From Trametes villosa (taxonomy: Eukaryota; Basidiomycota; Agaricomycetes; Polyporales; Polyporaceae), in contig PUDQ02000010.1 in the NCBI GenBank assembly GCA_002964805.2, positions 3,038,001-3,102,000 on the forward strand: DNA of 64,000 nt, given 5' to 3'. The notes beneath the pieces are model-generated. The model was not told where the DNA came from and searched no databases. It saw only the letters and a list, made by a program, of their open reading frames with translations. The position numbers and the translations under genes were made by a program. Below are positions 8,068 to 18,489 of the stretch, piece after piece. The first letter of the stretch is position 1. Each line of letters opens with the position of its first letter.

Positions 8068-10603
8068 GCAAGTATGAACCTGCTCTGCTCGTGCGAGTTT
8101 CACTTCGAGTCGCTGGAAGTCGACATCGAAAGTGGGAGAGTCGGGATCCGGTGGCCTGCAGTAGGCTACCTCCGCTTCCTTTGGGATGGCCTTGACGCTA
8201 TCGGAGGACTCGAACCCTGGTACGTAGGCTCGAATGTTTGCGCGTATAAACGCGCTGACACGCGCTCGGAAATCCTCGTTCTGCAACATAGCTTGGAGAT
8301 CACGGGGAGAAGGAGTGTTGTCCAGCCAGAGCAAGATGTGGAGATGCAAGGTACCTCGTCCCTGCGATTCCACCGACCCGATGTACGCTGATACCCTGCC
8401 GAGAACCCCCACGTTGGACTTGACGGTATACGGTGTACTCTCGATCTGGAGAAGGCACCGCAAGATGGCTCGGATCATGAAGTGAAAGAACAAGCTCGCG
8501 GCATAGGGATCGGCTGCGATGGCACGCGCCCGGGCGTCCGCATCTGGTCCCGATGAAGCAACGAAGCGGTCCAAGTCGATACCCGCACCCGCGAAGACCT
8601 GGGCTATCGGATCATGAAGATCGCTCGGATTCCAAGTCATCCACAGTGTAGGTCCGCCAAACTTCATCACCGTCGACCAGATCTGACTTCGAAGCTGATA
8701 TCGAGCTTGATCAGATCCTTGCACGCGGCTTGCAGTTGCGTGAACGTGACTGCGCAAGAGGCGGACAGCAGGGTCACTGATAGGTCGGTGAGCCTCCTCT
8801 TCCTCCTGTGCCTTCCGGAGCCTGTCGACCGTGATAGTGGACAGAATGGCAGCGTCGCGATCGAAATGCCGGCGTCGTATCTGGATCCGCGCAGATGTGA
8901 GGGCTTGACGCCTCTGCAGGATCCCGAAGCAGACGAACGGGAACGTCTCATGACGTCGAAAACGCCGATCATGATATTGCAGCGCCCATTGCACATGCTC
9001 GCGGAGATCGACCGTGACACGACGCCTCCGCTCAAAGCCGCCGCACCCATAGGGGAAGAGACAGGGAAATGCCTTCTCGAAGAAGTTGACTGCGGTGCGA
9101 TCACAGTGGTGGGTATCGGCGGTTTCGCTGGCACAGTCTTCGAGCAAGGGGAAGTCGCTGACCGGCCGCTGACCATGACCAACGAGGTAACCGCCCTCGC
9201 GGCCTTCCTTCCACAGGTTGGCAAGACCCCACATCATGAGCTCGTTTGCGCTCATCTTCGATAGGTCCGTGTCGACAGCACCAGAGACGGTTAACGGAAT
9301 GACGGCAGGCCCATCTAATGAAGAACCCAAGTACACATCAGTACGCAAGCATAAGCGGCTTCCAACGAGGCTTCCACTCACCGGTATCATCTCCCATGTC
9401 GACATCTTCACCGATTCCCTCGGCAGCTTCGGGAACATAACCATCGGCCTCCTGAAGAACGGCGGCCGAATCAGTGGTTTGGCGGACAATGCCCATGATC
9501 TCCGGCGGTACGTCATCCTCCGGGAGCTCTGCAAGCACGTCGTCACTGATGGTGATGTTCCCGTAGTACTTCGGGTTATTTGCCTTCAACCACCTTAGCG
9601 CAGATGCGACGTGGGAACGGCGAACGCGGAACGTCGAATGTAGCCAGGACTTTGGGAGCTTGCCGACACCGACAAAGGTGATTGAAAGCACGGAGCCCAG
9701 GAGTGCAGGACGACGCGGCATCAAATCGCCCTTGACCATGGACACCGCATCGTCAAGGTTTAGCTCGTACGTGCTCACGGTGCCTCGCATCGCTCGCTGC
9801 AGAGTCCGCTCATCTGCCTGGTAGGTTGCCACCTTCGGATAGAGTTTGAACACGTAGACGCGGGGATACAGGTGCGCAATAAGGAGTTGTTCGGGGATGG
9901 TCAAGGAGGCGAGTTCCCACGGAACAGCACCAAGCCAAAGACCGTTGGCAAGCGCGAGGCGAGGAGGTGCGTCACGCTGCGGACTCTCGAGAGCTCTTAA
10001 GCACTGAGAGCAGATATTGGCAGCTGTAGGTGAGGTGCCGTCGCTGAGAGACCTCAGTCCCTGCGGCTCCAAGAGCATGCCCATATAGAGGGTGTGTTGC
10101 GGATGGGGCTCGAGCGGGCGAAGACGTTCGGGGTGGGGTACATCCTCTAGGGGAATCAATGTGACAGTCTCCTCAGAGACAAGCACACATCTTGCGCACA
10201 CCGCACACACCGCAGAGGCGACAGCGGCATTGGATGTGGCACGGTAGAATTGGCGGTAACACTCCCTCCGTTGTGCCTCCGTCGGAAGCTCAAGAAATCG
10301 AGTAGGGTCTCGTACCGTTTGGTGCCCTTCCGAGGATCGACGGGCTTCCACCCGTCGAGAAGCTTGCTGCTCAGCTCGTCTGCGACGGCGTTCCGTGCGT
10401 TCCAACTCTCGTTCGTCAACCCTCCTGGCGGCGGCATCTTGGAGCGCAGACAGCAAGCCGGCGTCCGCATGGGTTTCGACGTATGAGGCTAACGTTGACT
10501 TGGGGCGGAGGTACCGATGAGGTATGGAAAGACGGCCGCGAACGAGACGCAGTATCTCATTCACAGTGAGGACTTCTAGAGAGGAGACAGGGCCAGGAGC
10601 CAT
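8068..10603 (-). pseudogene. Helitron replicase N-terminal half with HUH nuclease
   Basis: Exon 1 (10603-9382) codes for an N-terminal domain with paired Cys (CAVCARC, CSQC), as in fungal Helitron proteins. A 67-nt intron (9315-9381, GTGAGT donor, TACTGAT branch-like site, TTAG acceptor) joins it in frame to exon 2 (9314-8068). Exon 2 carries the Helitron-like N domain (TDLSKMSANELMMWGLANLW, FFEKAFPCLFPYG) and the Rep catalytic motif GTLHLHILLWLD with its two His. The exon runs into the LTR retrotransposon at 8067, where a stop follows within a few codons. The remaining Rep residues continue at 6549 on the other side. The start at 10603 is the first Met; an upstream start is possible. Confidence 0.85.
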
Positions 10604-10797
10604 GGACGGGACGAGGACGAGGAAACTATGGACGTTGCGAGAGTCGAAGCGAGGCTATGAGCCTACCCGCGGGCTGAACGACATTCCCGGTTCATGCCAT
10701 TTCGGGAACCTATACGATCGAGCGTTGATGGTGCGTCGTCATCGGTCGGAGCTCTCCAAAGTTCTGACTCATCCTATCTTCGACCTGAACCACCACC
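10604..10797. promoter_or_regulatory. Shared divergent promoter region
   Basis: A 194-bp gap separates the start of the Helitron replicase gene (minus) from the start of the unknown gene at 10798 (plus). Two divergent genes this close must share control DNA. No clear TATA box is seen. Confidence 0.45.
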
Positions 10798-12266
10798 ATG
10801 TCTTCCTCTTCAACTGCGAGTGAAACTTCGCCGTCGCCTCGTCGGAACGAGAGTGAGTAAATAACCACTCGGACGAGTATCTGATACTTAACCACCATAT
10901 GCAGTCGCACCTCCGACTATCCGCATTCCTCCTCGCAACCACACTGGAACTGCGAGCACGCAAGATACGCCGGGTAACTCGCAGGCCAGTATCAACACTA
11001 CACCAGGTACGTGTGCTTGTACCCATGGCTCCTAGTACACAACCAGCCTAACAACCTTACCCTGTAGATGGATCTACTACCTCGCAACCGACCATCACGA
11101 GGGTCCCCCAGCAGTGTATGCAGCACTCATGAAGTACGTCATTCACATCCTACTGACTACCATCCACCACAGCACCTCCGACCTCTGCTCTGCCCCGCAA
11201 GGTCAACAACACGTTGGAAGAATCTCGCAAGAACGTCCTCAGCACCAGTCACGACATTGCGCTCTACCTCGGCCTTGCCGACGCCCGAGATCAAGTCGTT
11301 TGGTACCGCCACGGCTCTACTCAAACGCTAATTACAGTCGCCGCTCTCGAAGCGTTCAAGCAAGCCGCAGCCGAGTACAATCCCGAAGACGACACCTCAC
11401 CGCCGACATCTCCCGAGCCCGCCCACCTCGCTATCATAGCGAAGATTTCGCCGAAAGGGACGTTCCTTGCACCCGACGGCAACTACGGAAACAGCAACCC
11501 GAAGTTCAGAAAGGAATTCGAGAAGACCCAGCTCAATATACAGCTTGAATGCGTCGCCAACCACCCGACCCTCACCGCCGACTTCGAACGTGCTCTTGAC
11601 ACCATCAAGGAGCTAGAGCATCGGGCTGAAACGAATGCGAAGACGACAAAATCAAGTATTATAGTCCCTCCTAGCCTTCCCGACGAACCGTACAAGATCA
11701 AGTTGCGTCATAACATCTTCCGGGTAAGTCGGGTACGCCCTGATCATCGCCTGTAGCTAACCCCATTCCAGAAGCGTACAGACGACGACGACGACGACGA
11801 GGACACAGACGACAACAATGAGGGTGATCAAGGTGAGACGTGGTGGCACTGTGTCATACTTACAGCTGCTAACTCGACATGGACAGTCCTTCCCCTCGAG
11901 TGCCGCATCAAGAACTGGCCAACGAACAGTGCCCTGGCTCACGCGGCCCTGCAACGGATTGTGAACTCACACGTCGCGCAACCACTCCCTGCCTACGACC
12001 CCTCCAACAACAACAAGATCATCTTGCCCTCGCAGTACGCCAAGCTACGAGGTGCGCTGTGCTTCATCCGCTTTACGCTCACCCACTACGCCTTTTCGGA
12101 TGAAAAGGGCGCAACGGCCTCCAAGATTCGCGACGTTTATGTTGCGGACATATCGTCTATCACTGCCTTGCACATTCCACAGGGAGAGTCGACCCCGACG
12201 AAGAGGATCGCGCCGACGGACCCGTGCTCGCCATCTCCGAGCAGCAAGAAACAACGCGTGAATTGA
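10798..12266 (+). CDS. Unknown six-exon protein head-to-head with the Helitron (398 aa)
   Basis: Six exons join in frame: 10798-10852, 10905-11006, 11068-11115, 11173-11723, 11772-11832 and 11887-12266. I do not recognise a family. The N-terminus is low-complexity Ser/Thr/Pro. A conserved-looking helical block starts at KVNNTLEESRKNVLSTSHDI and continues with LYLGLADARDQVVWYRHGST. A charged helical stretch follows, then a run of six Asp, then a second folded block (LPLECRIKNWPTNSALAHAA; FTLTHYAFSDEKGATASKIR). It ends in a basic SSKKQRVN tail that could be a nuclear signal. The acidic run plus basic tail would fit a chromatin or DNA-associated protein, but this is inference. Position suggests cargo or an accessory gene of the Helitron. 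Confidence 0.6.
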
Positions 12267-13897
12267 GGTAAGTAGTATGTTCATTTAAGCTACAGCCACA
12301 TCGACTAACACGCCCATCTCATGATCAAGATGCTACTCGACGCTCTGTAATGCGAACGCGACCATTGCAACGCGACCGTCGCCTACTACGCAAACGGGCG
12401 TCGTCGAGCGCTGAGCGCTAACAGCCACATCGAGCGCCCTCGGCCTGGTTTATGTCACGTCCAGTTGTGACTTGCCTACACCGTTGTAACTCGCGTAATC
12501 CACACTCAATGCCACTTTTACCTATTTTCCTATGTACCCATGCCTAAAGTAAGATCAGGTTTGAAGCTATAAAGAGTCACCAGCAGTGTGTCGCCGTAGA
12601 CAATTCAATGTGACAGGTGCTCGAGCATGTTGGATGTGTTAGGCGCCCATCCGTGTCACGTAACCGTCCCGAGTCCCGACAAGCAAGGTTTTCGCCGACG
12701 CGCGCGGCGGCACTTCCCTAGTAGACACCACTACGCTTTTCTGCTCTGATATCGTTGTCGCTTTCCTGCTCTGATATTCCCCACATCCTCCCTAGAGCTA
12801 TCGAACACCACACATAATGCGTGGTACCGAGTACGTGCGGTACGTACTGGGCCCGGATGTACATAGATTATACGATCCAGCTACAGTGTTTTCTAGCTTT
12901 CATAAGTTTTGGCTATGTGCGCGTTATCTCACCAGGTATCCCCTACTCATAAGCAGTTGCAAGCAATCTCAAATGCTGGTGAGCATACCGTCATCCTCCG
13001 TCACGAATGGCGCAGTTAACCACCGGATGATATATAGGTTCACAGACAGGTTGGCTAGGTCGGACAGACATCCCGCGATACCCCGCAAGCCATTGATACA
13101 CCGGTGTATCGACAACGCAGCGGTGTCCAGCGCCTAGGTTCAAAACCAATCTCGAGCTTAGCCGGCACAGCAGACGATTTGTCCTGGTACCAATTGCTGT
13201 TGGTATCTGCAAGCTCATCTGCCGCGACGTCCGTTCGGATCATCGTGTGGGGCAGGTAAAGTGGACGTCCATACGAAGCGATTGACCGAAGATGCCCGCC
13301 TTTTGAAGTGCTCGCGGACTAACGTCCGGCAAACAATGCAAATGGTAGCCTGAAGAGCAAATTCGGTCACCTTGCGACTCTATACCTCCCCGGGGCCTGT
13401 ACATTGGAAGAACGTTGCTTACTACCCGCTACAGGCGACCGTTAGCGCAGTTGGGACGAATGAAGTGGTACGACGCTCTACATCCGTATTGCACGTTTTG
13501 CGTTGTAGTGCTGATAGTATGCCGTCGTAGTTGCAGTGTTGTATGTCCCTTCCGACACTGCAGCACCAAATCTGAGAACCGATGCAGCGCGCCGTTCGCG
13601 ATAATCCCGGCTCCATAGCCGTGCGTGATAGCAGCGCAGGCCGGAATTGGTCCACTATGAGCAGGCGGACAAAATGGGGCTCTCTGGCGGCACCGAACGC
13701 CGCAAGGACAATATCCCATTGCCGAACGGAGGTCCAGCTGACCGTTTGGGGTGTACCGTAGGCAGGCTAGGACGCACCCAGGCCAAGAACGCAAGGGTAC
13801 TTAAGGACGACGGGGATGTCGTCGCTACCACCATCCCGTCAACCACACCTCCCTCCACCACACTTTTCCACACCCCGACTCACCGTATCTCAAGACG
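12267..13897. other. Intergenic stretch, no gene recognised
   Basis: I see short frames only. The right end of the Helitron may lie here, but no diagnostic end was found. The last 130 bases before 13898 are the AAD promoter and leader. Confidence 0.4.
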
Positions 13898-15406
13898 ATG
13901 TCTGCACTCTGGGCCCCCGCACCCCCTCCGCCGACGAAGCTCGGGCGGCACCGCCGCCTCTCGCCGCTCGCGGGCGTGCACGTCTCGCCGCTCTGCCTCG
14001 GCGCGATGAGCGTCGGCGACAAGTGGGCCGCGTTCGGGATGGGCGCGATGGACAGGGCGGGCAGCTTCGCGCTGCTCGACGCGTTCTACGCGGCGGGCGG
14101 CAACTTCGTCGACACGGCGAACAGCTACCAGGACGAGAGCTCGGAGGCGTTCATCGGGGAGTGGATGGAGCGCCGCGGCGTGCGCGACCAGATGGTCATC
14201 GCGACGAAGGTGCGCAACGAGCGCAGCGAGATTTCCGTGGTGACGATGCTGACTAGAGTTTCCTGTGCTAGTTTACGACCGATTTCAAGCGGGGCAAGAC
14301 GGAGATTAAGCAGCACAGCGCATACATCGGGAACAATATGAAGTCGCTGCACATTTCGGTCGAGCAGTCGCTCAAGAAGCTGCGCACCAGCTACATCGAC
14401 ATTCTCTACGTGCACTGGGTACGTTTTCAGTCGTGATTGTAAGCGAATGACCGGCATATTTACCAACGGTTCAGTGGGACTATGTCACCGGTATTGAAGA
14501 GCTCATGAACGGCCTACACGCCCTCGTTCTAGCAGGGAAGGTCCTATACCTCGTGCGTACGCCCGCCGCGGCACCGAAAGAACATGCGTGACTGACGCAG
14601 CTGGAATATACAGGGCATCTCAGACACGCCGGCGTGGGTCGTCTCCAGCGCGAACCGCTACGCGCGCATGAGCCACCAGACGCCCTTCTCGATTTACCAG
14701 GGCGCGTGGAGCGTGCTCCAGCGCGACTTTGAGCGCGAGATCATCCCTATGGCGCGCGCGGAGGGCATGGCGCTCGCGCCCTGGAACGTCCTCGCTGGTG
14801 GCAAGATTAGGTCAGACGAGGAGGAACGGCGCCGTCGCGAGACGGGCGAGAAGGGTGAGCACGCTGCGACACAGTCCTTTGACTTCGTGTTTATGTTGCT
14901 ACAGGGCGTACCATCATTGACCCTAACTGGGAGCGCAACGAGACCGAGCGCAAGGTCGCAAAGGTGCTCGAGCAGGTCGCCAAACAAGTTGGCGCATCAA
15001 GCATCCAAGCCAGTACGTCTTATTTCTTGGAGACCATCCCTAGTAGGGGTGGGCGCTCACTGTACCCTCACAGTCGCCATTGCGTACGTGATGCAGAAGA
15101 CGCCGTACGTCTTCCCAATCATCGGCGGGCGCAAGGTCGAGCACCTGCACGCGAACCTCGAGGCCCTCGACATCGCGCTCACGCCGGAGCATATCAAGCT
15201 CATCGAGGACGCGGTACCCATCGATCTCGGCTTCCCCTCCAACTTGATCGTGGGTACTTTGCAGCGTCGTGTTCAATGAGGGAGCGCTGACAGTAAAGCA
15301 ATAGGGCGATGGAACGGACTACTGGTTCGCGCACAAGAGCGTGGGGGCATTCGACGCGTGGCCCGTTCAGCAGGCGATCCGCCCCACTCGGTCCGGATAC
15401 AACTGA
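13898..15406 (+). CDS. AAD: Aryl-alcohol dehydrogenase, aldo/keto reductase family (387 aa)
   Basis: Seven exons join in frame: 13898-14209, 14272-14418, 14475-14552, 14614-14854, 14905-15012, 15074-15249 and 15305-15406. The protein shows the aldo/keto reductase barrel: [10 protein letters not shown], then [17 protein letters not shown] with the catalytic Asp and Tyr. Next come MVIATKFTTDF with the catalytic Lys, [12 protein letters not shown] with the catalytic His, [10 protein letters not shown], and the NADP-binding end segment [11 protein letters not shown]. The length is that of fungal AAD proteins. These cytosolic NADPH enzymes interconvert aryl aldehydes and alcohols such as veratraldehyde and belong to lignin metabolism in white-rot fungi. 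Intron 1 uses an unusual GTGCGC donor. Confidence 0.92.
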
Positions 15407-16241
15407 GGTGCGAGCGTACTCGGCGGCGGGTAGTTCCGGCGGTGGTTCTTGAGAATGCTATGTAGTGGTGCCAACGTCAGAGAGAGCGAGCGTTCTGAAA
15501 CAAAGCACGACTACCCCAATACAGGAATGCGCGAGGTACAAAAGGTACAAGCTGCCCAGGTGAGGTACTTTGTAGGGATCGACAGGGTCCCAAGACCCGG
15601 GGGTCGGAGGCATCTACGGCGTTTCACGGCTATCCCATCGACGGTGTCACTGCGACCCATGCTGATCAGGTCCGATTTGACTTCGATGCTATGCCGAAGT
15701 CTGAGGCTGCAGTGCACGATCTACCTTACCTTGCGCCGTACATCCGTCGCAAAGTACTTACTGACCGACTTGCGGTATGTGGACTTTCACGTCGAAGGTC
15801 GGAACAGGCTATGAATTTGAGTCGGATTGACCACAGGATTCTCCAGGACTTACTGGCCCGATGCCTTTGTCTGCTATCTTTGAATCTATGTACTGGTAGA
15901 CCACCGCAAGGCCCTGATCTGCGCGCAGTACTCCCGAGCACTCGCGCTTCTGTATATCCGGTCTTAAACCTTGACAGGGCGATCAACTTCCCAACACTGG
16001 GGCGTCGGAGCCCACTACCAGCCGCACGCGGTCAAGCTTTCAAGCTGTGCTCGCAACACCCCTCAGGAATACAAGGCGACAAATCTCTGCCGTGTGTTAA
16101 ATATTTCTACGCAGCGCGAGCCATGGCGCATAAATAGAGGGGCAGAACGTGAGGGGGAACCAACGCGCCTTCCCTCTCTACTCAGTAATCTCTCCTGCAA
16201 CACCCTGCCCTACTATCTCTCTTCAACCCTCGCTACACGCC
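15407..16241. other. Intergenic stretch
   Basis: No gene recognised. The last part is the promoter of the secreted peptide gene, with CATAAATAG at 16129-16137 as a likely TATA box. Confidence 0.45.
16129..16137 (+). promoter_or_regulatory. Likely TATA box of the small secreted peptide gene
   Basis: CATAAATAG lies 105 bp upstream of the ATG at 16242 and is followed by a pyrimidine-rich leader, a common fungal promoter layout. Confidence 0.5.
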
Positions 16242-16493
16242 ATGCAGTTCGTCAAGTCGTTCCAGTTTGTGTGCACGCTCGCCGCGCTCGTCCTCGCGCT
16301 GCCCGTCGCTCAGGCTGCACCGGCCGTCGGGTCGAATGTAGACATCGCCAACCGTGACGGAGGTCGGTGCATGTCCTCACACTCGCTTCAGAGGCATCAT
16401 TGCTGACGACCAGTCTGTCCGCTCATCCCTACAGGAAAGCAGATCGACGGCTACTGCCAGGGCTCGGGCTCTGGGTACTGCGCGGGCTGGTGA
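16242..16493 (+). CDS. Small secreted Cys-containing peptide (59 aa, possibly truncated)
   Basis: Exon 1 (16242-16362) codes for a signal peptide with a hydrophobic core (TLAALVLALPVAQA) and a likely cut after AQA. A 72-nt intron leads to exon 2 (16435-16493), which adds DGYCQGSGSGYCAGW and a TGA stop. The same frame stays open after the TGA to an excellent intron (donor GTGAGT at 16511, CTAAC branch site, AATAG acceptor at 16577). The exon behind it would add a second CQGSG-type Cys segment. The gene may thus be a short two-Cys peptide or a longer Cys-rich secreted protein cut short by a nonsense codon. No known family recognised; secretion is inferred from the signal peptide. Confidence 0.5.
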
Positions 16494-18489
16494 TACGGAC
16501 CGGCTGTTCGTGAGTTCCTGCCTCGGTCTCGAGCCTTCGTTTTGTCAGAGCCCGAGCTAACGCTGCTTCTGAATAGGCCATCCGTGTCAAGGATCAGGAG
16601 CGCATGTGTGCTACTGGGGTCTAGGACTCCAACGAACTAGGTTTGCAGAATAGTGTAGTAGATACAGAAGAAATCTCGACCCGACTCAGTGGCACGCCTG
16701 CCGCCCCTCGTCTCCGACGGTAAAGAGAGACGAAGGGTGAGTCGGTATGATGCTGACGAGCGAAAGGGGCCAGCCCTTTCTGAGTAGCCCTAGGGTAATG
16801 TCAGTGCTGCGCGCGGTGATGTCAAAGGCGAGGAGGCGCTCACCGAAGGCTAAGAAGTAAATTGCGAAGGCCATCACCTGGCCTTGATGAAGGGTACCGC
16901 TTTTTCCAGTCCGTAGAAGTCCGAGATCCAGAAGCGGGGAGGGCGAGCCGCGAAGACGTGGTGGCAGCAGCCTCAGAAAGCGTCGAGAGCAAGAAAGCAA
17001 GAGTTTTGTTCGGCCCAGTGGTTGTCGGTGCGATACCGGAAGTTGGGGCCGGACAACTCCGAGAAGACGAGCGCGAGGATATCGAGCGAGCAGTAGAGAG
17101 CCTAGCTGAGAGCCAGTCCTAGACCGTCAGGGCCCGCTGGAGGTCCTAGCGTCGTCCGTTTTGGGGGCAGCGGAGGTGGCTGCGAGCTTGGCCGGGAACG
17201 GCTTCATCTTTCCCCCGCACGGGTTGGAAGAGCCGAGGCATCGTTCCGTGCCCTAAGATTGAAGACAGTGCGCGCACGTGCACGTGTCAATAGGAGGAAC
17301 TAGAGGAGGGAAATGAGCGGGATGAAAGGAAGGAGAGCGAAGCGGCGACTTACCCAATGCGGGGATGAACAAGGTGCGAGCTCTCCGGTCGAGGTTGACG
17401 CGTCGGAGAGGTCGGCTGTCGCATCCGGTGTTATTTAGGACAGCGCACGCATGCATTCGTGCGATGTCCTGAAAAGGTCTGTACAAACGTCCGGTTAGTA
17501 TCAGACGACATATAGATATAGAAGTGGCGTACCGGTTGCTTGGAGTGAACAATAATGAACAATACATGAACGTCGACAATCCGGACGATCTTGGGAGTGT
17601 CGGAGGGGATCGTCGAAAAGAAATGGGCTAGCGAGGAGCCGAGTAAGGCGATACCGGCGGAACAGCTCCGCATCGCTGGGTGGTGAAGTGTCGCGACTGG
17701 GGGCACCGTCGTCGACGAAAGAAACCGGAAGGTATGCGAACGGGGAGGGGCCTCGGAGAGCGAGACCACCGACGATCCCCCCATTCGAACCAACTTGAAG
17801 AAAACGAAGTGCGAGTGCCACTTCGCGAGCGGCCGCCAACGCCGCTAATGCTCGGGTGGTCGACGTCGTCGGCTGCAGTCGTGATGCTCTGTCACGAGCG
17901 CGGCCGGGACGTCGCGCCTCGGTTGGCGAGGGATGAGGCAGATCCAGCGCGTGCTGCGCGCGACCGACCGCGATGGGGCCCTGTCGACGTCATCGACAAC
18001 ATCGCGGGCGGACGGCGCAGTCGCGCTGGAGGAGAACAAAGAGCCCGCAGCTTGAGTTGAGGTGCCGGCGAGCGTGAACGATCGCGAGCAGCCGAGGTCG
18101 GATCCTTGACCTGACTGCTGGGGTTCGGCGTGTGCGGGCGGTGCGACGAGGGCGTCTGGAGACGTCCGGATGCCGAAGTCGGAGAAGAAGGAAAAGGTCG
18201 GAGTCGTCGAGACGTCCACATCGAAGAGGCCGTGAGCGACGACCTAGACGAAGAGAGATCCCAGCGGTGATGGTGTAGTGCGAGTCCGTCGACGAAGTAC
18301 TACAAGCGTAGGGCTGCTCAGCTCTGCGCTCGATTACAAGCCTTCGACGGTTATGAGTTGGATGGGGAGGGCTTAAGAGCGGGAATAGCGACGATAGCGA
18401 GGAAAGCGAGTGGTTGCGTTGTGTTGAAGTCGTGTTAGGTAGCCGTTGCGCGAGGATGATGGAGGTGAAAGAAAAGTGTTGAACGGCAA
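16494..18489. other. 2-kb stretch with possible unresolved minus-strand gene
   Basis: No gene can be fixed. Minus-strand frames around 18219-17845 (starting DVSTTPTFSFFSDFGIRTSP, Ser/Thr-rich) and 17840-17500 have coherent composition. They could be exons of a multi-exon gene starting near 18350, but the splice chain is not clear. Confidence 0.25.

Larger units (their letters stand above)
2703..10603 (-). mobile_element. Helitron (rolling-circle transposon), coding part, broken by two insertions
   Basis: The minus strand carries a full Helitron replicase-helicase gene in order: N-terminal domain, Rep (HUH) nuclease, linking domain and Pif1-type helicase. Small introns lie at 9315-9381, 5951-6007 and 5816-5874. 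The gene is interrupted by a Gag-only LTR retrotransposon (6555-8067) and by a hAT-type MITE (3060-3512). When one target-duplication copy of each insertion is ignored, the frame runs straight through both sites. The gene was therefore intact before the insertions. The coordinates cover the coding part only. I could not fix the TC start or the hairpin-CTRR end, so the true limits are unknown and may include the divergent gene at 10798-12266. Confidence 0.88.
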
